This document shows positions 19,627 to 29,356 of a stretch of DNA of 58,673 nt, piece by piece. The DNA lies in NCBI GenBank assembly GCA_002718155.1, contig PBDS01000048.1, forward strand, positions 27,562 to 86,234, written 5' to 3'. This DNA comes from Pseudomonadota bacterium. GTDB lineage: Bacteria > Pseudomonadota > Gammaproteobacteria > Arenicellales > UBA868. Below the pieces are notes generated by a model. The model was not told the origin of the DNA and made no database searches. It saw only the letters and a list, made by a program, of their open reading frames with translations. Within the stretch, counting starts at the first letter, position 1. Every line of letters starts with the position of its first letter. Made by a program: the position numbers and the translations under genes.

Positions 19627-22029
19627 CTAGAATAGTTCATCGACCTGTCCGGTTGGATCGTGCCCAAATCCATCTGCGGAGACCTGGCCTGTTGCCTGGG
19701 CCCGTGGTTCAGTGCCCATGACAAAAAACTCTTCGTACCCGTCAGGATCATCTGCGCTTGTAAGGTTGCCGGTTTCATGATTGACAGATACCGTGATGAC
19801 GTTTTCAGGAGTTGCCCACATTTTCTCCGGCTTGCCAGCGAGAGCCTCGGACATGTAGTCGATCCAGATAGGAAGTGCCGCTCTGGCGCCAGATTCTCGT
19901 TCGCCGAGGTTGTGGGGTTGATCGAAGCCCACCCAAACTGTGGTGACAACGTCCTGGTTAAACCCGCTGAACCACGCGTCTCTGAAATTATTGGTTGTGC
20001 CTGTTTTGCCGGCAAGGTCACCTCGTCCCAGGCTGTTTGCCCGACGCCCCGTGCCAGTCTTGATAACCTCGCCCATCAGAGAGTTCATAATGAACGCGTT
20101 CTCGGGTGACAGCGCACGCCTCGCGTAGCGAGGATCAACCTTGCGCTGGTTGTTTATCCTGGGTTCGCTTATGTCTGCAGGCTCGCAATCCGGGCAAAGC
20201 ATCACGCGATTGCTGTATTCGACGATGTTTCCAGACTGATCTTCGACACGAGCTATGAAATAGGGTTGTACTAGGTACCCGCCGTTGGCGAAGACAGCAT
20301 ATCCGCGAGCGATTTCCATGGGAGTTACCGTGGCAGAGCCCAAGGCAAGTGACAGCCCATCGGGCAGGTCAGCCCGCTCAAACCCAAAATTCTCCAGGTG
20401 ATCTCGCACAACCTCGGTACCCATCGCCCGGACCAGACGTACTGAAACGAGGTTGAGGGACTTGCTGAGTGCTTTTCGTAGCCGCGTCGGCCCGAAGACT
20501 TTCTTGCTGTAGTTTTGTGGTCGCCAGGTGTCACCGTGGCTTGATTCAATGACGATTGGAGCGCCGCTGACCAAGGTAGCCGCTGTGAATCCGTTGTCCA
20601 GTGCTGCGGAGTAAATGAACGGTTTGATGTTTGAGCCGGGCTGTCGTCGGGCCTGGATTGCCCGGTTGAACTTGCCACTGAAAAAGTCGAACCCGCCGAC
20701 GAGAGCAAGTACAGCGCCGTCAACGGGGCTCAGTGAAACAAGGGCACCCTGGATCTCAGGCAGTTGGGCCAGGAAGTTTTTTTTTCGGGTCCGATCAACA
20801 TAGACAACATCACCGCGGCGAAGAATACGATCGGGGGTAGTGCCGGTCCAGCCCCAGCCTTCTTTGGTTATTCCCAGAATACTGCCGTCACCGAATGTGA
20901 CGTCAAGCAAACCGTGTGTTGCACCAGACACAATGGCAGGGACGATTTTTCCCAGAGAACGGTATTTAGAAATCTGTAGGGTCGGCTCTTTCTCCTGACC
21001 GGCAGCTGTTCTGTCAACAGGGCCTCGATAGCTATGGCGCCTGTCGTAGGACATCAGGCCCGTTCGAAGCGCGCGGTTTGCAGCACCCTGGAAATCGGAA
21101 CTGATCGTTGTGAACACACGATAGCCGTCCAGGTATGCCTCCTCGCCGTAGTGATCGACCATGTAGTCGCGGGCCATTTCCGCCAGGTACGAGGAATCCA
21201 CCTCTATCTTGGCAATGTTCTTACGAGCCGACACGGGTGACGAGGACGCCAGCTGAAATTTCCTCGCGTCGATCATGCCTAGATCTCGCATCCTTCGCAG
21301 AACGTAATCCCGCCTGGCTACGGCCTTGGCGGGATTAGCCAGCGGATTGCCACGCGAAGGTGCTTTTGGCAGGCCGGCAAGCATAGCAAGTTGGGCGAGG
21401 GTCAGGTCCTTAAGACGGCGGTCATAGTACACTGAGGCTGCGGCCTGGAACCCATAGGCACGGTGTCCCAGAAAAATCTTGTTCAGGTACAGCTCCAGAA
21501 TTTCATTCTTCGACAGTGCTTGCTCCAATGTGAGAGCCAGCAGTACCTCCTTGATTTTCCGGGTATATGTTTTCTCGCGAGTCAGAAAGTAATTACGTGC
21601 GACCTGCATCGTAATGGTACTGGCGCCCTGATCAATCCCGCCGGCACGCAGGTTGGCCAGCACGGCTCGGGCGATTCCAGCGAAATCAACCCCATAGTGA
21701 TCGAAAAAACCGTCGTCCTCAGCGGCCAGTATGGCATTGACGAGTGCCCCCGGCACCTGATCCATGGTTGTGGTAATTCGCTTTTTGTTGCCATATTCGG
21801 CGATTAGTCGCCCGTCGATGGTGTAGATCCTTAACGGTTCCTTCAAACGAATATCCCGAATGGCCTCGATAGATGGCAGTTCTCGGTATATGATTGTCAG
21901 GATGATTCCAATGCAGGCGCCTCCCAAAGCGGCCAACGTGAGGGCTATCCATGTGATTTTTTTCAGGAAACGTCTCAATGAGGAACCTTTTAGGAAGCCC
22001 GGTGTTGGCCCAAGTCTGGACCCGGACAT
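19627..22029 (-). CDS. mrcA: Penicillin-binding protein 1A
   Basis: Transglycosylase AAEDDGFFDHYGVD, GASTITMQVARNYFL; transpeptidase SNIKPF, SKSLNL, AGKTGTTNNFRDAWF motifs. Confidence 0.95.
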   Translation of the reverse strand: MSGSRLGPTPGFLKGSSLRRFLKKITWIALTLAALGGACIGIILTIIYRELPSIEAIRDIRLKEPLRIYTIDGRLIAEYGNKKRITTTMDQVPGALVNAILAAEDDGFFDHYGVDFAGIARAVLANLRAGGIDQGASTITMQVARNYFLTREKTYTRKIKEVLLALTLEQALSKNEILELYLNKIFLGHRAYGFQAAASVYYDRRLKDLTLAQLAMLAGLPKAPSRGNPLANPAKAVARRDYVLRRMRDLGMIDARKFQLASSSPVSARKNIAKIEVDSSYLAEMARDYMVDHYGEEAYLDGYRVFTTISSDFQGAANRALRTGLMSYDRRHSYRGPVDRTAAGQEKEPTLQISKYRSLGKIVPAIVSGATHGLLDVTFGDGSILGITKEGWGWTGTTPDRILRRGDVVYVDRTRKKNFLAQLPEIQGALVSLSPVDGAVLALVGGFDFFSGKFNRAIQARRQPGSNIKPFIYSAALDNGFTAATLVSGAPIVIESSHGDTWRPQNYSKKVFGPTRLRKALSKSLNLVSVRLVRAMGTEVVRDHLENFGFERADLPDGLSLALGSATVTPMEIARGYAVFANGGYLVQPYFIARVEDQSGNIVEYSNRVMLCPDCEPADISEPRINNQRKVDPRYARRALSPENAFIMNSLMGEVIKTGTGRRANSLGRGDLAGKTGTTNNFRDAWFSGFNQDVVTTVWVGFDQPHNLGERESGARAALPIWIDYMSEALAGKPEKMWATPENVITVSVNHETGNLTSADDPDGYEEFFVMGTEPRAQATGQVSADGFGHDPTGQVDELF

Positions 22030-22096
22030 CGGCGAGGCCGACCAGCAGGGTAGCTTATCAGAGCCTTGAACTACCAGGCATCGGGCTCGAGTTCGG

Positions 22097-22125
22097 TTGA
22101 CAGGAGGCAGGTCGATTACTATTTG
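22097..22125 (+). promoter_or_regulatory. Candidate sigma70 promoter upstream of pilM
   Basis: Perfect -35 TTGACA (22097-22102), 17-nt spacer, weak -10 TATTTG (22120-22125). Confidence 0.35.
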
Positions 22126-22274
22126 TCTGTTGTGAGGTCAGTTATTATTCGAATCATGGAGATCGTTGTCTGCTGTCCTCTACTCTCTACAGCCTCAGGT
22201 TCAACCTGTGCCAATATGGGGTTGTCCGTGCGGCTGCGCATGGGTGCCCGAGCACGCTCAAGGTCAGGAAATAG

Positions 22275-23327
22275 ATGAGCATATTCAGTCCTAAACGATT
22301 GAAAGCGGTAGCCGTAGATATCGGCACGTCTTCGGTCAAGGTGCTTGAGTTAGATCGTAGGGGGAGCAGCTACCGGGTTGGACAATTTGCCATAGAGCGG
22401 CTACCAAGAAATGCCGTGGTTGAACGCGGAATCACTGATGTAGAGGCGGTCAGTGGGGCTGTTCGCCAGGCGATCAAGCGCTCAAAATGCAAGAGAAAAC
22501 CAGCGATAGTCGCAATTGCGTCATCGCACGTGGTCTCACGCACAGTGCAATTACCAGTCGGCCTCAGAGAAGCGGAAATCGAAGAGCAGGTGATGATAGA
22601 GGCCAGCCAACACATTCCTCACCCATTAGAGGAAGTCAACCTCGATTATCAAGTTGTAGACAGCTCTGAAACGGACGGATCCTATTTGGTGAAGATCACC
22701 GCCTGCAGAAAAGAAATCATCGAGGGTTACTCGCTGGTAATCGAGTCAGCTGGGTTGGAAGCTGCGGTGGTGGATGTCGATTCCTTCGCGGTCGAGCGCG
22801 GTTTCGCCTTCGTTACCGCCGGCATGTCAGATGCGTTACGAGGTAAGGTCATCGCCCTGATTGATTTCGGCGAGGTCACCACTCGCCTGGATATTTTTGT
22901 CGATGACGTTGCGATATACGATCGGGACCATTCATTTGGCGGGCGAATACTGACGGAGAACATCCGCACCCGTTACGGTATTAGCTTCGAGGAAGCTGAG
23001 GCGGCAAAATTGTCAGGGGATCTGCCGGAGAATTATCGTGAAGATCTGCTCGAGCCCTTCAAGGCGACCATGGCGAGAGAGGCGTCGCGGGCTGTCGAGT
23101 TCTTTGTCTCGGCAGGTCGGGGATATGAGTCTGTAGACATGCTCTTTATAACCGGAGGGTGTACAAGAATAGAGGGTATTGCAGAGGTAGTTCAGATGCA
23201 CACCGGGCTGCCGACGGCAGTAGCCAGCCCTTTTTCTCCGAGCGGCATTAAAGCAAGCGCAATACTTCAGAGGCAGTCGCCGCTGCTGCTCAAAGCCTGC
23301 GGACTTGCCGTCAGGGGTGCCGGATGA
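22275..23327 (+). CDS. pilM: Type IV pilus assembly protein PilM
   Basis: AVDIGTSSVKVLEL, actin-like ATPase fold; first gene of pilMNOPQ. Confidence 0.95.
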   Translation: MSIFSPKRLKAVAVDIGTSSVKVLELDRRGSSYRVGQFAIERLPRNAVVERGITDVEAVSGAVRQAIKRSKCKRKPAIVAIASSHVVSRTVQLPVGLREAEIEEQVMIEASQHIPHPLEEVNLDYQVVDSSETDGSYLVKITACRKEIIEGYSLVIESAGLEAAVVDVDSFAVERGFAFVTAGMSDALRGKVIALIDFGEVTTRLDIFVDDVAIYDRDHSFGGRILTENIRTRYGISFEEAEAAKLSGDLPENYREDLLEPFKATMAREASRAVEFFVSAGRGYESVDMLFITGGCTRIEGIAEVVQMHTGLPTAVASPFSPSGIKASAILQRQSPLLLKACGLAVRGAG

Positions 23328-23911
23328 ATACTGGCATCAATCTGTTACCCTGGCGCGAGGAACGCCAGCGACTGCAACAACGACGAACGCTGATCGGTAG
23401 CGCTGTTATCTGCCTGGTAGCGCTGGCTGTTGTTACCGCAGGCTGGTGGTATTACGCAGGGGAGATCTCGTTTCAGACGGAAAGGAACAAATATCTCAAG
23501 GGTGAGATCAAAAAAATCGAAGCCCAGTTGCGGGAGATCGACAAGATTAAACAGCGAAAAGAAGAACTTATGACACGCATGTCGGTGATCTACGAGCTAC
23601 AGGAGGATAGGGTGCGAGTGGTCCGGTCTCTGGATGAATTTGTCAGAATGATTCCTGAAGGTGTTTTCTTTGTCTCTCTTGATCGGAGTCGAGAGGGATT
23701 CATGCTAGAAGGTATCGCCCAGTCAAATTCTCAGGTTTCCGACCTGATGGTCAGATTAAACGAATCAGAATCATTCAGCGATTCAAACCTCGAGATGATC
23801 AATACCGGTTCATCAGCTGAGACTAATACCGAGACCAGTCGTTTCGAGCTGCGAGTAACACACCGGCGAACCAACCGGGAAAGCAAGGTTAGCCGTAGTG
23901 GAACGGACTGA
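23324..23911 (+). CDS. pilN: Type IV pilus assembly protein PilN
   Basis: INLLPWREERQRLQQRR N-terminus, single TM, coiled coil; 4-nt overlap with pilM. Confidence 0.93.
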   Translation: MNTGINLLPWREERQRLQQRRTLIGSAVICLVALAVVTAGWWYYAGEISFQTERNKYLKGEIKKIEAQLREIDKIKQRKEELMTRMSVIYELQEDRVRVVRSLDEFVRMIPEGVFFVSLDRSREGFMLEGIAQSNSQVSDLMVRLNESESFSDSNLEMINTGSSAETNTETSRFELRVTHRRTNRESKVSRSGTD

Positions 23912-23947
23912 AGCCCGGAGTCGAATACTGAAATAATAAACCCGCAG

Positions 23948-24532
23948 ATGAATTTCCTCGACCAGTTTCGCGACATTGAATTCAACGAGCCAGCCTCATG
24001 GCCAGGGTGGTTCACCCTTATGGTGGCTTCTCTCGTGGGGCTGTTGTTGCTGTTTGGGGGCTGGCACTTCCTGATCAAGGATCAGTTGACGACACTTGGG
24101 AAGCAACAAAGACAAGAGGTTGAACTGCGGAAAACGTTCAAGAACAAGAAGGGAATGGTCATTAATCTACCGGCTTACCGTGATCAGATGGTTCAGGTCG
24201 AAACGTTACTGAGTATGATGGTGAATCAGCTACCCGACAGCACTGAGGTGCCGTCCCTGTTGGTGGACATTACCCGGGTTGGCAAGCAGCGAGGGCTGGA
24301 GTTTGTGGTTTTTGACCCCCTAAAAGAGGAACAACATGATTTCTACGCCGTACTACCTATACGGGTCGAAATCTCGGGAAGATTCCATGAGGTTGCACTC
24401 TTCATAAGCGATCTGTCGATGTTGCCACGCATAGTGACCGTTGGAGACATGGCGATCGACGCCGACGACGAAGGCAATCTCACGACGTCTATTCTTCTTC
24501 AGACTTATCGCTATCAGGCCGAGGAAGGTTGA
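23948..24532 (+). CDS. pilO: Type IV pilus assembly protein PilO
   Basis: Single TM, coiled coil, QLPDSTEVPSLLVDITRVGKQRGLEF motif. Confidence 0.93.
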   Translation: MNFLDQFRDIEFNEPASWPGWFTLMVASLVGLLLLFGGWHFLIKDQLTTLGKQQRQEVELRKTFKNKKGMVINLPAYRDQMVQVETLLSMMVNQLPDSTEVPSLLVDITRVGKQRGLEFVVFDPLKEEQHDFYAVLPIRVEISGRFHEVALFISDLSMLPRIVTVGDMAIDADDEGNLTTSILLQTYRYQAEEG

Positions 24533-25101
24533 CTGGTTTGACACCTCACCGGACTCTGAAGATCTTAGGAAGGAGGTTGCTGATGGCGGTTGGCATTAGC
24601 TTGGTAGCCTCGTGTTCCAGCGACCGTTCGATGGTGGATCTGCAGAATTATGTTCACAACACACATAAGGATACCATTCCCAAGGTAGAATCTTTGCCCG
24701 AACTGCTTCCGATAAAAGCGTTCGAATACACGGCATCGGCTATGACCGACCCCTTTGCACCTGAGAACGTGTTCCCAGAAATCGTTGAGGAGGAGGTAGT
24801 GGATCCTGGGCCAGATCCACTGGCTCCAGACCCGGAGCGCAGAAGAGAGGCTCTTGAGAGGTTCCCATTGGACACTCTTCGGTTTGCGGGCACGTTGACG
24901 CTAGCCGAAGTGATCCGGTTGGTTGTGGTGGCTCCGGATGGGCTGGTGTACAAGGTGCCTGAAGGGGGATACCTAGGCCAGGACCATGGCCGAGTTATTA
25001 GAATCAATTCTAAAACAGGAGCTGTTGAACTCGAGGAGGTCGTAATGGGAAATTTCGGACGATGGGAGCTGAGAACCGTGAATCTAAATGTTCGTCAGTG
25101 A
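24529..25101 (+). CDS. pilP: Type IV pilus pilotin-like lipoprotein PilP
   Basis: Lipoprotein-like N-terminus (LVASC), FERFPLDTLRFAGTL-type motif; between pilO and pilQ. Confidence 0.92.
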   Translation: MTGLTPHRTLKILGRRLLMAVGISLVASCSSDRSMVDLQNYVHNTHKDTIPKVESLPELLPIKAFEYTASAMTDPFAPENVFPEIVEEEVVDPGPDPLAPDPERRREALERFPLDTLRFAGTLTLAEVIRLVVVAPDGLVYKVPEGGYLGQDHGRVIRINSKTGAVELEEVVMGNFGRWELRTVNLNVRQ

Positions 25102-25146
25102 AAAGTATCGGTTGCAGTTTCCGACGTTTTAGGTAGATTTGAATTT

Positions 25147-27327
25147 ATGAGATCTTATACCAAAAGACGCCTTTCCCCGGGTTTCCAGATTGTTGCTGGA
25201 ATACTAAAACTGGCACTGCTGTTGGGATTCCTGACACCGTGGATCAGTTCAGCGAGTGAAGGTGAAATCGTTTCTGTACAGCATGTCATGTTGCCAGGTG
25301 GCAGACTGCAGCTCGACATTGGTACGACCGGCGAGATAGCGGATCCAAAAATTTTTCGTACCAACGAGCCCGACCGGATTGTTCTGGATTTCTTTGGTGT
25401 CTCCAGTATCGTCAAGCCTCGGATACTTGAAGTTGATCGTGGGTCAGTTGACAGCGTCATCGTAGCAGCTACCGAGAGTCGAACGCGGGTCATCATCAAT
25501 CTCATTGCTTCTGTCTCCTTCGAGAGTCTCCGGCAGGAGAACGGTCTGGTTCTGCTCATTGATCCGGTCCTTTCTGCAAATGCGGTTGTCCAGGATGAGG
25601 CGGACCTGGTTCCAGATCAAAGCAGCGGCGCGATTCCGCTACCTTTTCAGGTCACTGCTGTTGATTTCCGACGGGGAACAGAGGGATCGGGGTTGGTGAT
25701 GATTCATTTGAGTGCCGAGGAGGCGGGGATCAGCGTGGAGGACGAGCGAGGAGAAATCGTACTTGACCTGATGCAAGCTGAATTGGTTGAAGGGCTTGAA
25801 CGTCGCCTTGACGTCGTCGATTTTGCGACCCCGGTGCAGTTTATCGATGCCTTCAAGATGGATGATCGAATTCGAATTATTCTCGCGGCTCGCGGGGAAT
25901 ACGATTACGTGACTTTCCAGTCAGGCAGGGTATTCACCGTTGAAGTGATGCCGCGCGCCGAGCAAGAAGCTGCTGAGGAAGCCGCGGAACGCTACTCTGG
26001 CGAGCCGTTAAGTTTTGATTTTCAGAATATCGCCGTTCGGAGTGCGTTGCAGATCATTGCCGAGGAGACCGGGATCAACTTTGTCATCAGCGACACGGTC
26101 GCAGGTGAGATGACATTACGACTCAGACAGGTACCCTGGGACCAGGCCCTGGATACGATCATGCAGACCAAGGGTCTGGCGAAACGGGAAAGGAACAATG
26201 TGATCTGGATCGCACCAGCAGAGGAAATCGCTGAAAAAGAACGTATTGCCCTTGAATCATCCCAAAATTTGCTGACCCTGGAACCTCTGGTATCGGAACT
26301 GGTCCAGGTCAATTACGCCAAGGCAGAGGACATCGCGGATCTGTTGAAGTCTGTTAAGGCGGTGGAGCCGAACATTGACAAATCCATGTTCGGCAGTGTT
26401 ACCGTCGGCGATATCGCGACGGAGGAGAACCAGTTGCTGTCCGAGCGGGGCAGCGTGACGGTGGACACAAGGACAAATTCTCTCCTAATACAGGACACAA
26501 GGCAGAAAATTGGCGAGATCCGAAAACTTATCTCGGAAATCGACCGACCAGTCAAGCAGGTTCTGATTGAAACTCGGATCGTAATAGCTAACGAGGCTTT
26601 CAGTCGAAACATTGGGGTGAAGCTTGGTTTGACCGGGGTCAACAGTGGTATGGGAACCATGATCGGTTCAGGATCGTTGGCTAACACTGCGAATATCCGA
26701 ACCGAGGGTCTGACAAAGTCTACGGACGGTTCACTGGCTGTAGATCTCCCGGCCGGCAATATTGGAACCGATGAGGTAGCATCGTACGCGCTGACCCTGG
26801 CAAAAGCCGGTGCCGGCTGGGGGGCGCTGATTGATCTCGAGATATCAGCGCTTGAGGCGGAAGGGGAGGGTAAGATCATTGCCAACCCAAGATTGCTCAC
26901 AGCAGATAAACAGGAAGCGAAAATTGAGCAGGGACAGGAGCGCATTTTTACAACGAATACGCTCGGCGAGGGCACAGTGGTTACCAAAAAGGCCGTTCTG
27001 AGCCTCACGGTCACCCCTCAGATTACCCCCGACGACCGGTTGATACTGGACGTGGCAGTGACCAAGGATTCATTCGTCTCCGCAACTGAAGAAAATATCG
27101 ATACCTTGGCAATCGAGACCCAGGTCCTGCTGGAAAACGGAGAAACCGTCATCATCGGAGGCATTTATCAGCAGGAGACAAAGGAATCGGTGTCCAAAGT
27201 CCCGATCCTCGGCGATCTCCCTGGTCTGGGTATGTTATTCAGAACCAAGGGATTCCTGGATGAACGAAGGGAACTGCTGATTTTCCTGACACCACGAATC
27301 GTCAATCCTGCTCTGACGGCAGGTTGA
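25147..27327 (+). CDS. pilQ: Type IV pilus secretin PilQ
   Basis: AMIN domains, STN-like SFDFQNIAVRSALQIIAEETGINFV, secretin domain ending VPILGDLPGLGMLFRTKG...RRELLIFLTPRIV. Confidence 0.95.
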   Translation: MRSYTKRRLSPGFQIVAGILKLALLLGFLTPWISSASEGEIVSVQHVMLPGGRLQLDIGTTGEIADPKIFRTNEPDRIVLDFFGVSSIVKPRILEVDRGSVDSVIVAATESRTRVIINLIASVSFESLRQENGLVLLIDPVLSANAVVQDEADLVPDQSSGAIPLPFQVTAVDFRRGTEGSGLVMIHLSAEEAGISVEDERGEIVLDLMQAELVEGLERRLDVVDFATPVQFIDAFKMDDRIRIILAARGEYDYVTFQSGRVFTVEVMPRAEQEAAEEAAERYSGEPLSFDFQNIAVRSALQIIAEETGINFVISDTVAGEMTLRLRQVPWDQALDTIMQTKGLAKRERNNVIWIAPAEEIAEKERIALESSQNLLTLEPLVSELVQVNYAKAEDIADLLKSVKAVEPNIDKSMFGSVTVGDIATEENQLLSERGSVTVDTRTNSLLIQDTRQKIGEIRKLISEIDRPVKQVLIETRIVIANEAFSRNIGVKLGLTGVNSGMGTMIGSGSLANTANIRTEGLTKSTDGSLAVDLPAGNIGTDEVASYALTLAKAGAGWGALIDLEISALEAEGEGKIIANPRLLTADKQEAKIEQGQERIFTTNTLGEGTVVTKKAVLSLTVTPQITPDDRLILDVAVTKDSFVSATEENIDTLAIETQVLLENGETVIIGGIYQQETKESVSKVPILGDLPGLGMLFRTKGFLDERRELLIFLTPRIVNPALTAG

Positions 27328-27401
27328 GTCGATGTGCCGGGTCGCCATCGGGCGATCTGGCGAGAACAACTGGCGATTCGGTATAACTCATCTGTTGGCG
27401 T

Positions 27402-27932
27402 ATGACTACTGCAAAGAATATTTATCTGGTTGGTCCCATGGGGGTGGGTAAAACCACCATAGGGAAAGCATTGGCGAAGAGTCTGGGTCTTGATTTTGTC
27501 GACTCCGATCACGAGATCGAGGAACGCACCGGCGTCAGTATTTCGACCATATTCGATATCGAGGGCGAGGATGGGTTCCGAAACCGGGAGATCCGCATGA
27601 TTGCTGAACTGGCATCTCGTAAGGGTATTGTCCTGGCGACTGGTGGTGGCGCTGTTGAGAGTGAAGAGATTCGAAAGGCGTTGCGGCACAACGGCCTGGT
27701 AATTTATTTACATGCCTCGATTGAGATGCAGATGGATCGTACCCGCAATAGCAAGAACAGGCCGTTGCTGAATACTGGTGCTGACAGACGCGAGATACTT
27801 GAGGATCTGATGCGCGAAAGGGAGCCTTTGTGGCGGCAGGAAGCTGACGTCATCTATGAGACGGACGGGCGATCTCCGCAGACCGCAGCGAGGGAAATTG
27901 CGGGCGAGGTCCGAAAGCTTTGGCAGTACTGA
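27402..27932 (+). CDS. aroK: Shikimate kinase
   Basis: NIYLVGPMGVGKTTIGKALAKSLGLDFVDSDHEIE. Confidence 0.95.
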   Translation: MTTAKNIYLVGPMGVGKTTIGKALAKSLGLDFVDSDHEIEERTGVSISTIFDIEGEDGFRNREIRMIAELASRKGIVLATGGGAVESEEIRKALRHNGLVIYLHASIEMQMDRTRNSKNRPLLNTGADRREILEDLMREREPLWRQEADVIYETDGRSPQTAAREIAGEVRKLWQY

Positions 27933-28999
27933 ATGTAGATCTTGGTTCTCGCAGTTACCCGATTTACGTCGGCCCGGGCCTTCTTTCCCGAGAAGATCTC
28001 TATCACAGACATATTGCTGCACAAGAGGTCGTGGTCGTTAGCGATGAGACCGTCGCGCCGCTTTATCTGGATGGGTTGCTGGCCAGTTTGCCCGGGTTCA
28101 ATGTCACCTGTCATATCCTGCCCGACGGTGAGGAACACAAGACTCTAGAAACGCTTAGTACGCTGTTCGATACGATGATCGCAGCGCCATGCAGCCGTGA
28201 GACTAGTCTCATCGCTCTAGGTGGCGGGGTGGTCGGTGACATCGCAGGATTTGCGGCAGCCTGTTATCAGCGAGGGATTGGTTTTATCCAGGTGCCGACC
28301 ACGCTTCTGGCACAGGTGGATTCGGCGGTGGGCGGTAAGACAGCAGTCAACCACCCTCTTGGCAAAAACATGATCGGTGCGTTCTATCAGCCAGCTTGTG
28401 TGATCGCCGATACCGATACACTCTCGACTCTGGATGGTCGGCAACTGTCAGCTGGCATTGCCGAGGTCGTGAAGTACGGCGTCATACGGGATCCGACGTT
28501 TTTCAAGTGGCTGGAACAAAACATGGAAGCACTGTGCCGGTGTGACAATCCGGCCATTGAGCATGTAATCGTGGAATGCTGTCGCAATAAGGCCGAGTTG
28601 GTCGCGGCGGATGAAGAGGAGCGTGCCGAACGGGCACTGCTGAATCTGGGTCACACCTTTGGGCATGCCATTGAAACTGCTGTCGGTTACGGCCAATGGT
28701 TGCACGGAGAAGCTGTTGCGGTCGGTATGGTGCTGGCTGCCGAGTTATCCTGCCGCTTAGGATGGCTGGCGGCAGACGATTTGGTACGGATTCGCGAACT
28801 GTTGTCACGGGCAGGTTTGCCAGTCAGTCCGCCCAAGAATATCGCCGTGGAAGAATTCCTCTTGCATATGTCCAGAGACAAGAAAGTCGCCCGGAGTCGA
28901 ATTCGACTGGTATTGCTGGAAGGTATAGGCCGGGCAAAGCTGGTGACCGACTATCCTGACGAGGCATTGACCGAGGTTCTGGCATCAGCCGTAGCGTGA
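27920..28999 (+). CDS. aroB: 3-dehydroquinate synthase
   Basis: IALGGGVVGDIAGFAAACYQRG, VPTTLLAQVDSAVGGKTAVNHP; TTG start overlapping aroK end by 13 bp. Confidence 0.95.
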   Translation: MAVLNVDLGSRSYPIYVGPGLLSREDLYHRHIAAQEVVVVSDETVAPLYLDGLLASLPGFNVTCHILPDGEEHKTLETLSTLFDTMIAAPCSRETSLIALGGGVVGDIAGFAAACYQRGIGFIQVPTTLLAQVDSAVGGKTAVNHPLGKNMIGAFYQPACVIADTDTLSTLDGRQLSAGIAEVVKYGVIRDPTFFKWLEQNMEALCRCDNPAIEHVIVECCRNKAELVAADEEERAERALLNLGHTFGHAIETAVGYGQWLHGEAVAVGMVLAAELSCRLGWLAADDLVRIRELLSRAGLPVSPPKNIAVEEFLLHMSRDKKVARSRIRLVLLEGIGRAKLVTDYPDEALTEVLASAVA

Positions 29000-29032
29000 T
29001 TGCCTGACCCAGTAGAAACCCGCTGAAGATAT

Positions 29033-29067
29033 CCTGGGTTTAGACCTTTTTTCGGGCTAAACCCAGG
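29033..29067. repeat. Perfect 11-bp inverted repeat (stem-loop) downstream of aroB
   Basis: CCTGGGTTTAG (29033-29043), 13-nt loop ACCTTTTTTCGGG, CTAAACCCAGG (29057-29067). Confidence 0.85.
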
Positions 29068-29175
29068 CTCACCCATAAATTAACCCAACAGAATCTGTGT
29101 TTGTAGCGCACTGTTTTGGGGCGTCTTTCGTCCTGAAGGTAAATCTACGAGAGCGAATGGCCTGGCCATGATTAT

Positions 29176-29204
29176 TTGAACCCGCAAATCGCTGTCGATA
29201 TACT
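29176..29204 (+). promoter_or_regulatory. Candidate sigma70 promoter of gltB
   Basis: TTGAAC (29176-29181), 17-nt spacer, TATACT (29199-29204). Confidence 0.6.
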
Positions 29205-29356
29205 CGTTCTGAGACGAGTCAGTGGTTCTGCGTATCATCCTTCTCTAACCTGCCGCCAGATATTCCGGCGGCTCTGACCCAGCATACACGCCGGATCCTG
29301 GGCTCTATTGGCCCAAAACGATCCGAGGGAGGGGTGCCGCCTGAAATTATCAACGG

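Noticed and set aside
22030-22274. Regulatory structure between mrcA and pilM
   Set aside because: Apart from a TTGACA/TATTTG promoter candidate, no convincing dyad or conserved operator could be seen by eye.
26313-27014. 233-aa antisense ORF inside pilQ, and many other long antisense ORFs (for example 3765-4238, 6270-6749, 15926-16246, 39156-39884)
   Set aside because: Shadow ORFs opposite or out of frame with well-supported genes; Ser/Arg-rich, no recognisable family motifs, no independent start signals.
29033-29067. Hairpin after aroB as an ordinary Rho-independent terminator
   Set aside because: The T-run is within the loop and the sequence after the stem (CTCACCCATAAA) is not T-rich on either strand, so it is reported only as an unexplained stem-loop.
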